Of a DNA stretch of 64,000 nt, positions 15,265 through 26,828 are shown one piece after another (the first letter of the stretch is position 1; each line of letters begins with the position of its first letter). The notes under the pieces are model-generated. The model was not told the DNA's origin. It did not search any database and was given only the letters and a program-made list of their open reading frames with translations. The stretch is from Millisia brevis NBRC 105863 (GTDB lineage Bacteria > Actinomycetota > Actinomycetes > Mycobacteriales > Mycobacteriaceae). The stretch spans positions 248,001-312,000 of the forward strand of contig NZ_BCRN01000006.1 in assembly GCF_001552615.1 (NCBI RefSeq), given 5' to 3'. Both the position numbers and the translations under genes were made by a program.

Positions 15265-17805
15265 TTATTTCCGCCGGGCGGCGAGCATCGCGCGCAGGAA
15301 GCCCAGACCCTGGCGGGCCGTCACCTCCGGCAGGTAGGCACGAGAGACCGCGTTGCCGATACTCGGCAGGGCGGCCTCATCGGGGAAGATCAGGAACATC
15401 GGGCGATAGTCCGGCTGGAACTTGGCCTTGAACGCCAGCAGTGAGCGGAACCCGTAGACCGGTTCGAGGGTGCGGCCGACCACGTCGAGCAGCCGCCCGA
15501 CGGTCGCGACGAATTGCCGTTCCCGTTCCGGGGCGTCGTCGGAGACCGCGGTGGCCAGCGGCGCGCCGGAGAGGCTGACGAATTCGCAGCCCTCGGCCTC
15601 CAGATCCCGGGCCGCCGAGGCGATCAGGAATTCCATCGACGATCGGAACCCCTCCGAGCTGCGACGCATGAAGTCGAGCGTCCACCCGATCACCTGCCCG
15701 TCCCGGAAGACCGGCAGCCACGAGGTGACGCCGTGAACACCACCCTCGGCGTCGATCGCGACCAGGCAGCGCACCTCGGGATCGTCGAGTTGTTCGAGTC
15801 CGCCGAGTGTGAAACCCATCTCGGGCAGCCCCTTGTCGGCCACCCACTCCTCGGAGAGCACGACGATCTGGTTGCGCAACTCCGGCGAGGCCTCCCCGAA
15901 GCGGACCCATTCGGCGGTGATGTTGCTCTTGGCGGCGCGGTTGAGCGCGGTCCGGATGTCCTGGAACTTCTTGCCGGTGAAGGCGAGCGAGCCCAATTCC
16001 AGGACGGTCTCCTCGGCCACCCGGATCGCCGTCCAACCGACGTCCTCGGCGATCCGCGCCGATTCCTCGGCGACGCTGTAGAAGCAGGGCGTCCAGCCGT
16101 GGCCCGCAGCGTACTCCGCGAACTGCACCAGCGACTCGCGCAGCCGTTCGGGAGGTCCGACCGGATCTCCGGCGGTCAGCGCGACACCACCGATGACGCG
16201 GAAGGCGACGTAGCCGCGGCCGTCCGGTGTGAACCAGTACCGGTTGCCGCGCCAGGTGGTCATCCAGGACAGCGGTCCACCGGTTCCGGTGATCAGCATC
16301 CGGCGCGCCCGCTCGGCCGCCGCGGTCTCCGGGCCGAGCGCCGGGCGCAGGAAGGTGCGGTGGACGACGACCACGACAAAGAGCCAGAACGCGATGCCGA
16401 CCCATTCGTAGAGCAGGGTCGCCGCGGCGGAGTCCGGCACGATCCGCGGGACCGACCATTGCAGGACCATCGGCGGTACCAACCGCTGCGGGGCGTCGAC
16501 CAGCAGGTCGACCGCCCGCGCGGGCGGCTCGAAGCCATTGCGGACGATCAATCCGCCGACCACGTAGACCGCCATCGCGACCAGGGCCGCGAGCGTGATC
16601 TGCCGCCCGCTGCGCCGGTAGGTGCCCGGTGGCGCCTCGACGGCGAAGGACCGCCGGAACCACATCAGCATGATCAGCACCATCGCCGGCAGCAGGAAGG
16701 GCGCGACCTGACGGGTGATCGAGAACAGATTGGTCTCGTGGCCGATCCGCTCGACGAATTCGGCCAGCCCGACCACCAGCAGCACGATCTGCACCACGAC
16801 CGTCGCCCACCAGGCGAAACGTCTCCCCCGCCGCAACCCGTCCGCGAGCGCAAGCAGCAGCAGCGTCGGCATCAACGACAGCAGCAGCGGCCCGACACCA
16901 CCGAGCCGCAGTTCGATCAACCCGCGGCGGCATTCCGACGAGTTGGAGTCGACGGCGCACAGGTCGCGGACCTCGTCCACCGAGACGTGGTCGACCACCA
17001 GATCCCGCAGGATCGCCAGGGGCCCGACCGCGGTGGGCGACATCGCCGCCAGGACCGGGCCGATCGACGCCGCGACGACGACCAGCGCCACGAGGACCCG
17101 CGACTCGCGGCGGGTCCCGGTCAGCCGGGCGCCGCGCGGCGATCTGCCGATCAGCACCGGGCCGAGGAAGACGCCGACCACGGCGGCGACCAGTCGTTCG
17201 AGATCCTGGAGATGGCCACTGAAGAGGGCGAGCACCAGCAGCAGGGTCAGCAGGGTCACCCGGATGCGGCGACGCCACAGGGTCGACATCCGCGCGGTCG
17301 CGACCATCAGCACGCCACAGACCCACGGGCCGATGCCCAGCGCGATACCGACGTGCAGGTGCGCGCCCCAGGCGCTGTCGAACCCGGCCAACAGCGAGGC
17401 GATACCGACCGCTATCAAGGCGCCCGCGATTTGGCAGACCAGGAAGGCGATCAGGAATCGTCGCGAACCGAGCCGGTTCTCGACCGGGACCGCCACCGCC
17501 GCCAGGAGCACCGCGGCGATCACGTAGCCGATGACATTGCCCTCGAGCAGACCCGAGGTCAGAACGGCCCACCAATGTCCGTCGGGGATCGACCGGACGC
17601 CGAGCCCGAAGGCGCGCAGCGGGTCGTCGGTGAGTACCCCGGTATGCGTCAGCGCGCCGAAGCTCAGCATGATCAGCGTCAGCGCCGCGGTAACCGGGGC
17701 GCGCGCGGCGCCGGTGGGCAGCGCCCGCGACCAGCCGCGCAGGACGGCGAGCCCGCGACGGATCCCGGCCCGCTCGCGGGCTTCGATGCTCTGTATGTCG
17801 GTCAC
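15265..17805 (-). CDS. DUF2156 protein, MprF-like (lysylphosphatidylglycerol synthase domain) with rhomboid-like N-terminus
   Basis: An 846-residue membrane protein. The N-terminal third (about 40-230) has six helices resembling a rhomboid fold, but I see no GxSG catalytic serine, so it is probably inactive. More helices follow to about residue 470. The C-terminal cytoplasmic domain (about 500-840) is DUF2156, as in MprF phosphatidylglycerol lysyltransferases: YVAFRVIGGVALTAGDPVG, CFYSVAEESARIAEDVGW and FMRRSSEGFRSSMEFLI. It likely aminoacylates or otherwise modifies a membrane lipid. GTG 17805 overlaps the stop of the esterase gene (GTGA), so the two are translationally coupled. Confidence 0.78.
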   Translation of the reverse strand: MTDIQSIEARERAGIRRGLAVLRGWSRALPTGAARAPVTAALTLIMLSFGALTHTGVLTDDPLRAFGLGVRSIPDGHWWAVLTSGLLEGNVIGYVIAAVLLAAVAVPVENRLGSRRFLIAFLVCQIAGALIAVGIASLLAGFDSAWGAHLHVGIALGIGPWVCGVLMVATARMSTLWRRRIRVTLLTLLLVLALFSGHLQDLERLVAAVVGVFLGPVLIGRSPRGARLTGTRRESRVLVALVVVAASIGPVLAAMSPTAVGPLAILRDLVVDHVSVDEVRDLCAVDSNSSECRRGLIELRLGGVGPLLLSLMPTLLLLALADGLRRGRRFAWWATVVVQIVLLVVGLAEFVERIGHETNLFSITRQVAPFLLPAMVLIMLMWFRRSFAVEAPPGTYRRSGRQITLAALVAMAVYVVGGLIVRNGFEPPARAVDLLVDAPQRLVPPMVLQWSVPRIVPDSAAATLLYEWVGIAFWLFVVVVVHRTFLRPALGPETAAAERARRMLITGTGGPLSWMTTWRGNRYWFTPDGRGYVAFRVIGGVALTAGDPVGPPERLRESLVQFAEYAAGHGWTPCFYSVAEESARIAEDVGWTAIRVAEETVLELGSLAFTGKKFQDIRTALNRAAKSNITAEWVRFGEASPELRNQIVVLSEEWVADKGLPEMGFTLGGLEQLDDPEVRCLVAIDAEGGVHGVTSWLPVFRDGQVIGWTLDFMRRSSEGFRSSMEFLIASAARDLEAEGCEFVSLSGAPLATAVSDDAPERERQFVATVGRLLDVVGRTLEPVYGFRSLLAFKAKFQPDYRPMFLIFPDEAALPSIGNAVSRAYLPEVTARQGLGFLRAMLAARRK

Positions 17806-19106
17806 GGTGTCAGCCCCAGTCGAGTGCCCAGCCAGTCCATGTTCTCCCGCAACGCCACCGACCAGACCTGGTAGGAGTGCGAGCCGGGCACCTCGTCGAA
17901 GGTGACGTTCATCCCGGCGGCTTGGGCGGCCTGGAAAACCTTGTAGAGATCGTCGCGGTAGGCCCGGTCGTCGGCGCCGACAACAAATCGGCCGGCGGTG
18001 TTCGGGAATTGGCGCGCCGCCATGATGTCGAGCGGGTTGATCGCGGCAAACGCCGCGGCGTCACCGTTGAAGTAGTCCTGCAGGGTCGTATCCGCATGGC
18101 CCGCGGTCGGCTCGAGCTGTCCGGAGAAGTCCAGGAAGGACGGGAAGAGTTCCGGATGCGTGGTCGCCAACTGCAGAGCGCAGGTCCCGCCGTAGGACAA
18201 GCCCCCGATCGCCCACTGCTTCGGATCCGCCGACACCTGCAGGTTCTGCTTGATCCAGGTCGGGACGTCCACCGTCAGGTAGGTCGCGGCGTTCCCCTTG
18301 GGCGAGTCGACGCACAGCGGATTGGCCACCGCCGAGCCGGTGCCATCGGCGACGACGATCACCGGGGCCAGGCCGTTGTGCTGAGCCGCCCAGGCGTTCG
18401 CCGTCTCGGCGAGCTTGCCGCCGACCACCCAGTCGATCGGCGCGCCCGGCTGCCCGGCCAGCAGCACCAGCACCGGCAACAACGGCCGCGGATCGGCGAA
18501 GTAGGCCGGCGGCAGGTATATCTCGGCCGGTCGCGTCGTGAAGTTCGACGCGGTGCCCGGAATCGTCGCCGTGGTGATCACCCCGTCACTCGGCATCCCG
18601 CTCGGCGCCCGCCAGACCGAACTGAGCGGACTTCCGGTCACCGGCGAGGCCTGCGATCCCGGCACATCGGCCAGGTCGATCTCGCGGTAGTCCTTGACAC
18701 CGACCGCGGTCCCGACCGTCGGATAGAAGGCGAACAGCCCGTTGATCGAATTGCCGACCGCCAGCACCACGAGGACAACGGCGATCAGCGCAACCGGGAT
18801 CGTGCGCAGCCGGTGCTCGGACCGCACCACCCGCATGATCGCCAGCAGGAGCGTGAGGATGCCCACACCGACCAGGACGTAGATCCACACCGACGTGTGG
18901 TCCGGGAACGGCCGCAGGACGTATTCGATCAGCACATAGCTCGCCGCGATCAGCACGATCGTCACCGCAAGCGCGATCGGCAGCACCCGGAGCAGGAAAC
19001 GGCGATCCCGCACGACGAGCAGCCAGAGTCCGGCGAGGACCGCGAGCGCGATCAGCGTCCACGGCAGCCAGCCACTCAGGAGGCCGAGTTCCGCCAGCCG
19101 TGTCAT
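17802..19106 (-). CDS. Alpha/beta hydrolase, esterase family (antigen 85-like fold) with membrane N-terminus
   Basis: A 434-residue protein with four N-terminal hydrophobic helices (about 12-115) and an extracytoplasmic esterase domain (about 165-430). The nucleophile elbow is GLSYGG, and the catalytic His is likely in GSHSYQVW. The PF00756 family includes antigen 85 mycolyltransferases and esterase D, so an acyl-transfer or deacylation role in the envelope is plausible. It is first in a two-gene operon with the MprF-like gene, suggesting lipid modification at the membrane surface. The 315-bp region upstream to blaI holds divergent promoters but no other gene. Confidence 0.78.
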   Translation of the reverse strand: MTRLAELGLLSGWLPWTLIALAVLAGLWLLVVRDRRFLLRVLPIALAVTIVLIAASYVLIEYVLRPFPDHTSVWIYVLVGVGILTLLLAIMRVVRSEHRLRTIPVALIAVVLVVLAVGNSINGLFAFYPTVGTAVGVKDYREIDLADVPGSQASPVTGSPLSSVWRAPSGMPSDGVITTATIPGTASNFTTRPAEIYLPPAYFADPRPLLPVLVLLAGQPGAPIDWVVGGKLAETANAWAAQHNGLAPVIVVADGTGSAVANPLCVDSPKGNAATYLTVDVPTWIKQNLQVSADPKQWAIGGLSYGGTCALQLATTHPELFPSFLDFSGQLEPTAGHADTTLQDYFNGDAAAFAAINPLDIMAARQFPNTAGRFVVGADDRAYRDDLYKVFQAAQAAGMNVTFDEVPGSHSYQVWSVALRENMDWLGTRLGLTP

Positions 19107-19370
19107 CGCTGACCTGCCGCTTCCTTCGCCGCGGCCGATCCCCGCGGCGATTCGTGGGCGATCGTTTCGGATTCCGCAGCTCGGTCGAGTGACCTTGTGA
19201 CCCGCACGGACGTCACTGTAGTAATCGCCGCCGTGGACGCCACTACCGGACGGGCCGCGTGTCCCGGGTCTCCGGAACGAGGCGGACCAACGGCCCGAAT
19301 CACCGGCCCGGATCGGGGCCGACCCCCGCCAAGACCACCCGAACGGGTAGTGGCGTAGGTCACCCTCATA

Positions 19371-19415
19371 TACTACAACGAGTAGTACGCTTCATTGTCG
19401 GACCCGACGTAGAAT
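19371..19415 (+). promoter_or_regulatory. BlaI operator and promoter of blaI
   Basis: TACTAC (19371-19376), 5 bp, GTAGTA (19382-19387) is a perfect dyad of the type bound by mycobacterial BlaI. A -10 box TAGAAT (19410-19415) predicts a start at or next to ATG 19423, so the mRNA is probably leaderless. The operator overlaps the -35 region, which fits autorepression. The rest of the 19107-19370 intergenic sequence shows nothing I can name. Confidence 0.75.
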
Positions 19416-19422
19416 CGGTGGG

Positions 19423-19821
19423 ATGGCAGGCCTTGGAGAACTCGAACGTGCGGTAATGGAGCACCTGTGGTCCTCCACCGAGCCTCAGACCGTTCGTCAG
19501 GTACACGACGCACTCTCACGTGAACGGGAGTTGGCGTACACGACGGTGATGACGGTACTGCAGCGCCTGGCCAAGAAACGTCTGGTGGTTCAGCAGCGCG
19601 ACGATCGCGCGCATCGGTACACTCCCGTACATCAGCGTGAAGAACTTGTCGCTTCCTTGATGGTCGACGCGCTGAAGCAAGCGGACCGGTCCGAGGGCCG
19701 GGCGGCGGCATTGGTCCACTTCGTCGAACGAGTGGGACCCGATGAGGCCGCAGCTCTGCGTGAGGCCCTCGCAGCCCTGGAATCTCGCGAGGCCGACGGA
19801 GAGGCCGCTCGCGACGACTGA
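19423..19821 (+). CDS. blaI: BlaI/MecI/CopY family transcriptional repressor
   Basis: A 132-residue winged-helix repressor. The DNA-binding domain (1-75) contains LERAVMEHLWSS, QTVRQVHDAL and AYTTVMTVLQRLAKKRLV, the BlaI recognition region. The C-terminal half (about 80-125) is the dimerisation domain and holds the site where the partner protease would cut. It is followed closely by an M56 peptidase gene, the standard BlaI-BlaR arrangement, and by gene order equals Rv1846c, which in M. tuberculosis responds to beta-lactams and also controls ATP synthase genes. The BlaI dyad lies just upstream. Confidence 0.92.
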   Translation: MAGLGELERAVMEHLWSSTEPQTVRQVHDALSRERELAYTTVMTVLQRLAKKRLVVQQRDDRAHRYTPVHQREELVASLMVDALKQADRSEGRAAALVHFVERVGPDEAAALREALAALESREADGEAARDD

Positions 19822-19901
19822 CGGGCATCGATGCCGAGGGGACGTGATCTGCCATCACCGCACTCGTATTCGGCGTTGTCGCTCTGCTCCTGGCCGGCCC
19901 G

Positions 19902-20777
19902 GTGCCCGCCGTTCTCGCGAACGCCCGCTGGACCTTCCGCGCCCCCGCCGCCGCTCTCGTGCTCTGGCAATCGATCGCCCTCGCCGCCGTGCTTTCCGCA
20001 TTCAGCTGCGGGCTGGCGATCGCCAGCGTCCTGATGACCACCCGCGACGGCCGACGGATACCCAGTACGCCCGCGGACATCCCCGCCCCGCTCTGGTACG
20101 CGGCGGTCACCGTCTTCGCGGTCACCCTGCTGATCGGCGCCCGGCTGATCTTCAGCACCTGCCGGGTGGTCGTACGGACCCGCCGCCGGCGCGCCCATCA
20201 CCGTGACCTGGTCGACCTGCTCGACGGCAAGTGCACCTATCGCACCGACGATCTGCCGCACGACCTGCGGGTGATCGAGACCGGCGAGCCGATGGCCTAC
20301 TGCCTGCCGGGCCTGCGCCGCCGGGTCGTCGTCAGCGAGGGCACCCTGCACGCCTTGACCGCCGAAGAGGTCGACGCGATCCTCCGCCACGAACGCAGCC
20401 ACCTGCGGGCGCGCCACGACCTGTTGATCGAGGCCTTCACCGCCGTCTACGAGGCGTTTCCGCGCGTGGTGCGCAGCGGCTCGGCCCTGGGCGCGGTCGC
20501 CCTGCTGGTCGAGATGGTCGCCGACGATTCGGCCGTACGGGTGACCGGGCCGCTCCCCCTCGCCCGCGCCCTGGTGCACTGTTCCGGCTCACATGCCCCG
20601 AAGGGTGCGCTCGCCGCCGGCGCCACCGGGACCCTCGCACGGGTCCGGCGCCTCGGCGAGACGCAACGGTCGCGCACCGTCGCGATCACCACCCTGATCG
20701 CCGCCGCCGCCATCCTGGTCCTGCCGACCGTCTACGTCGCGATCCCCTGGCTGCACGAACTGCAGCGTCTGCACTGA
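19902..20777 (+). CDS. M56 family metallopeptidase (BlaR-like), Rv1845c-type
   Basis: A 291-residue membrane zinc protease (from GTG 19902). The HExxH motif is HERSH in the middle, and a glutamate-containing VEMVADDSA follows as the third ligand region; three or four transmembrane helices surround it. There is no external penicillin-binding sensor domain, so it is a short BlaR relative. It probably cleaves BlaI. The same frame extends upstream as SAITALVFGVVALLLAGPVPA, a convincing first helix, but from the in-frame TGA at 19845 there is no ATG, GTG or TTG before 19902; see findings. Confidence 0.82.
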   Translation: MPAVLANARWTFRAPAAALVLWQSIALAAVLSAFSCGLAIASVLMTTRDGRRIPSTPADIPAPLWYAAVTVFAVTLLIGARLIFSTCRVVVRTRRRRAHHRDLVDLLDGKCTYRTDDLPHDLRVIETGEPMAYCLPGLRRRVVVSEGTLHALTAEEVDAILRHERSHLRARHDLLIEAFTAVYEAFPRVVRSGSALGAVALLVEMVADDSAVRVTGPLPLARALVHCSGSHAPKGALAAGATGTLARVRRLGETQRSRTVAITTLIAAAAILVLPTVYVAIPWLHELQRLH

Positions 20778-20871
20778 TCGCCCTCACGGCACCGACCCCG
20801 ACCGCCTATCCCCCGGCTGCTTCTGCCCTCGAGCGCTTCCCCGGGGCGCCCCGGTAGGGGAAGCTGTACGG

Positions 20872-23782
<2,911 letters not shown>

Positions 23783-23837
23783 CCCGGCGCGGCGTCCGCC
23801 AAACGGGCGTCACATCGCCGACGCGCCGTTGCGCCGG

Positions 23838-24127
23838 TACAGTTTCGGTTCATAACGAACCCGGCGAGGATGCCGGGGTTCGAGCGTCTTTCCCGTCGGG
23901 TGGGTGATCGTTGATCCTCCGGCGGACCTACCAGGAGGGATCCCGGTGCCGACGGCACCCGTAGTCATACCGGTGCCCGAGGCACCCCACTCGCCGACGC
24001 CGACGGTGATCGCGACATCCGGCGAAACCGACGGCGACGGCTCCCCCGACGGGTCTCAACCGGGGCCGGGTCCGCGACCCGGCCCCCTCGGACCGCGCCG
24101 ACCCGCCTCCGATCGGGAGGGCTCTCG
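23838..24127 (+). promoter_or_regulatory. Structured leader RNA upstream of the CNNM-type pair, family not recognised
   Basis: This 345-bp gap after guaB1 carries dense inverted repeats. TACAGT (23838-23843) may be a -10. Hairpin P1 (23856-23882) has the six-base loop GAGGAT, exactly complementary to ATCCTC at 23914-23919, so a loop-tail pseudoknot is possible. The same ATCCTCC can instead pair with GGAGGGAT (23934-23941). Two further hairpins GGTGCC/GGCACC (23945-23959 and 23972-23986) follow, then a terminator-like hairpin (24062-24086) 41 bases before ATG 24128. Alternative pairing plus a downstream terminator suggests a riboswitch or attenuator; I cannot match it to the M-box or another family. 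Confidence 0.5.
24062..24086 (+). terminator. Terminator-like hairpin in the leader
   Basis: GGGGCCGGGTC, loop CGC, GACCCGGCCCC: a perfect 11-bp stem. It lies within the leader, just before the first CNNM gene, so it may be an attenuator rather than the end of the guaB1 transcript. Confidence 0.6.
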
Positions 24128-25597
24128 ATGAGCGTGGTCGGACCCCTTCTCGGCCTGCTCGGCTTCGTGGCGCTGACCGCCGGTACCGCGGTCTTCGTCG
24201 CGGCCGAGTTCTCCCTGACCGCCCTGGAGCGCAGCACCGTCGAGTCCCGCGCCCGCGAGGGCGACCGCCGCTCCCGGCTGGTTCTCGACGCGCATCGCAC
24301 GCTGTCGTTCCAGCTGTCGGCCGCCCAGCTCGGCATCACGATCACGACGTTGCTGACCGGTTACATCGCCGAACCCGTTCTCGCGCAGTTCATGATGCCG
24401 CTGCTGACCGGCATCGGTGTCGGCGAGAGCGCGGCGACCTGGTGGTCGCTGGCGGCGGCGCTGTTCATCGCGACCTCGCTGTCGATGGTCTTCGGCGAGC
24501 TGCTGCCCAAGAACATCGCGATCGCCCATCCGTGGGCGACCGCGCGCGCCGCCGCGCCGCTGCAGATGGTCTTCGCGATCGTCTTCCGCTGGCTGATCAA
24601 CGGCCTCAACGGCAGCGCGAACTGGATGGTGCGCCGACTGGGGGTCGAGCCGACCGAGGAATTGCGGTCGGCGCGCTCCCCCAGCGAACTCGGCGCGCTG
24701 GTGCGCTCGTCGGCGGAGAGCGGCTCCCTCGACCAGGCGACCGCCACCCTGGTCGGCCGGTCTCTGGCGTTCGGTGACCGCACCGCGGAGGACCTGATGA
24801 CCCCGCGATCGACGATCGCCCAGCTCGACGTCGACGACACGGTCGCCGACCTGATCGCGACCGCCGTCGAGACCGGCTTCTCCCGGTTCCCGGTCGTCGA
24901 CGGGGACCTCGACGACACCGTCGGGGTCGCGCACGTCAAGGACGCGCTGTTGGTGCCCGCGGCCGAGCGGTCGACCACCTCGGTGCGCACCCTGGCCCGT
25001 ACCGTCCCGATCGTCCCCGCCAGCCTGGACGGCGACGACGTCCTCGAGCGCATCCGCACCGACGGCATGCAGATCGCGCTGGTGGTCGACGAGTACGGCG
25101 GCACCGCGGGCCTGGTCACCATGGAGGATTTGATCGAGGAGATCGTCGGCGACGTGCGCGACGAACACGACCGGGGGTCGGTCGACGTCGAGCGCACCGA
25201 GGAGGGTTGGCTCTGCTCGGGCCTGCTGCGGATCGACGAGATCGACAGCGCGACCGGCTACCACGCCCCGGAGGGCGACTACGAGACCATCGGTGGCCTG
25301 GTCCTCGAATTGCTGGGTCGCATCCCGGACCCCGGTGACTGGGCTCGACTGCCGGATCACTCCGGCGACATCGAGACGACGGTCGGCAGCGGGTGGCTCG
25401 CCCGGGTCGAGGCGATGGACGGTCGGCGGATCGACCGGGTCCACCTGATCTCGATGCCGCCGTATCTGATCGATCGGATGGAGCGCCAACGGGATCGGCT
25501 GGACGCCGACGAGGGCCCGCACGCGGCCGACGGCGATCTGCCCGAGGAAGCGCCGCTGCCCCCGGTCGATCTTTCGCATCGGCGGGTGAAGCGATGA
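24128..25597 (+). CDS. CNNM/HlyC-CorC family protein (DUF21-CBS-CorC_HlyC)
   Basis: A 489-residue membrane protein. The DUF21 transmembrane domain (about 1-195) contains [35 protein letters not shown] and the conserved FGELLPKNIAI. A CBS pair follows (about 215-335; AEDLMTPRS, TRFPVV-like text, VDEYGGTAGLVTMEDLIEEIVGD), then a C-terminal CorC_HlyC domain (about 350-440). CNNM and CorC proteins take part in Mg2+ or Co2+ export and homeostasis. It overlaps the second CNNM gene by four bases. By order it equals one of Rv1841c/Rv1842c. Confidence 0.9.
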   Translation: MSVVGPLLGLLGFVALTAGTAVFVAAEFSLTALERSTVESRAREGDRRSRLVLDAHRTLSFQLSAAQLGITITTLLTGYIAEPVLAQFMMPLLTGIGVGESAATWWSLAAALFIATSLSMVFGELLPKNIAIAHPWATARAAAPLQMVFAIVFRWLINGLNGSANWMVRRLGVEPTEELRSARSPSELGALVRSSAESGSLDQATATLVGRSLAFGDRTAEDLMTPRSTIAQLDVDDTVADLIATAVETGFSRFPVVDGDLDDTVGVAHVKDALLVPAAERSTTSVRTLARTVPIVPASLDGDDVLERIRTDGMQIALVVDEYGGTAGLVTMEDLIEEIVGDVRDEHDRGSVDVERTEEGWLCSGLLRIDEIDSATGYHAPEGDYETIGGLVLELLGRIPDPGDWARLPDHSGDIETTVGSGWLARVEAMDGRRIDRVHLISMPPYLIDRMERQRDRLDADEGPHAADGDLPEEAPLPPVDLSHRRVKR

Positions 25598-26673
25598 GCG
25601 GTGATCTCTTCGGCGCCCTGCTGACCGTGGTGCTGCTGCTGGCGAACGCCTTCTTCGTGGGCGCCGAGTTCGCCCTGATCTCCGCCCGCCGCGACCGGCT
25701 CGAGGCGCTGGTCGCCCAGGGACGGCGGCGCGCGCAGACCGTCATCGAGGCCGGGCGACACCTGTCGTTGATGCTCGCCGCGGCCCAATTGGGCATCACG
25801 ATCTGTTCGATCCTGCTCGGCCGGGTCGGCGAACCCGCGGTGGCCCACCTGCTGGAGGTCCCGTTCGAGGCGATCGGCATCCCGGAATCGCTGCTGCACC
25901 CGATCTCCTTCGCGATCGCGCTGAGCCTGGTCGTCGTGCTGCACATCCTGATCGGCGAGATGGTCCCCAAGAACATCGCGTTGGCCGGTCCGGAGCGCAC
26001 CGGCATGATCCTGGTGCCGATCCACCTGGTGTGGTTGCGCATCGCCAAGCCGTTGATCTGGTTCTACAACTGGTGCGCCAATGTGCTGATGCGCATGTTG
26101 CGGATCGAACCGAAGGACGAGCTCGACACCGCCTTCTCCGCCGACGAGATCTCCGCGATGATCGTCGAGTCGCGGTCCGAGGGCTTGATCGACGAGGACG
26201 AGCAGCGCCGGCTGACCCAGGCGCTCGAGACCGGCGACCGCAACGTCGCCGACGTGCTGATCCCGATCGATCAGATGCGCTCGGTCCCGGCGGGCGCTGC
26301 CGGCCCCACGCTCGGCTCGATCGAGGAGGCGGTGGCCGAGACGGGGTATTCGCGCTACCCGGTGCGCAACGACCATGGGGCCCTGGTGGGATATCTGCAC
26401 GTCAAGGACGTTTTGCCGCTGATCGCGGACGACGACACCGGCCCCGAGCAGGTCATCCCGCTCACCGAGGTGCGCACCCTGCCGCGGGTGAACGTCACGA
26501 TGCCGCTCGATACCGCCCTGACGATCCTGCGGCGCCGGCGCAGCCATCTCGGTGAGGTGGTCGACACCTCGCAGCCCGGTCCGCCGGTCACCGTCGGCAT
26601 CGTCGCGCTCGAGGACGTGGTCGAGGAATTTGTCGGAACCGTCCGTGACGGCATGCATCGCAACGGAGACTGA
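25594..26673 (+). CDS. CNNM/HlyC-CorC family protein, short form (DUF21-CBS)
   Basis: A 359-residue paralogue of the preceding protein: the DUF21 membrane domain (about 1-190, [30 protein letters not shown]) and a CBS pair (about 205-350, ending [16 protein letters not shown]). It lacks the C-terminal CorC_HlyC domain. ATG 25594 overlaps the previous stop (ATGA). The two products may form a heterodimeric transporter, since CNNM proteins act as dimers; that is inference. Confidence 0.9.
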   Translation: MSGDLFGALLTVVLLLANAFFVGAEFALISARRDRLEALVAQGRRRAQTVIEAGRHLSLMLAAAQLGITICSILLGRVGEPAVAHLLEVPFEAIGIPESLLHPISFAIALSLVVVLHILIGEMVPKNIALAGPERTGMILVPIHLVWLRIAKPLIWFYNWCANVLMRMLRIEPKDELDTAFSADEISAMIVESRSEGLIDEDEQRRLTQALETGDRNVADVLIPIDQMRSVPAGAAGPTLGSIEEAVAETGYSRYPVRNDHGALVGYLHVKDVLPLIADDDTGPEQVIPLTEVRTLPRVNVTMPLDTALTILRRRRSHLGEVVDTSQPGPPVTVGIVALEDVVEEFVGTVRDGMHRNGD

Positions 26674-26745
26674 TAGGCGACGAGCAGGGGCACGCGGGCG
26701 GGCGGATCGGTCCGCCGGCGTATACCTGCGCGAGCCGACAACTAC

Positions 26746-26764
26746 CAATCGGTAACATCGATTG
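26746..26764 (+). promoter_or_regulatory. Dyad upstream of glcB
   Basis: CAATCG (26746-26751), 7 bp, CGATTG (26759-26764), a perfect 6-bp inverted repeat 65 bp before the glcB ATG. The spacer contains GGTAACAT, which could include a -10. It may be an operator for control of the glyoxylate shunt; the binding protein is unknown. Confidence 0.35.
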
Positions 26765-26828
26765 TGGTCGAGGTCGCCCCGCGGGCTCGACGCTGAGCAG
26801 CGCATTCCAGAGAGGGAGTTGGACACCG

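Noticed and set aside
19103-19369. Small minus-strand ORF upstream of the esterase gene
   Set aside because: No ribosome-binding site or recognisable product; it lies in the divergent promoter region between esterase and blaI.
23838-24127. M-box (ykoK) or yybP-ykoY riboswitch
   Set aside because: Expected because of the metal-transporter genes, but I could not find the conserved core sequences of either family.
23904-24131. Possible 75-codon upstream ORF overlapping the first CNNM start by four bases
   Set aside because: Pro/Gly/Thr low-complexity product, no ribosome-binding site, and the same bases form the strong hairpins of the leader; structure is the better explanation.
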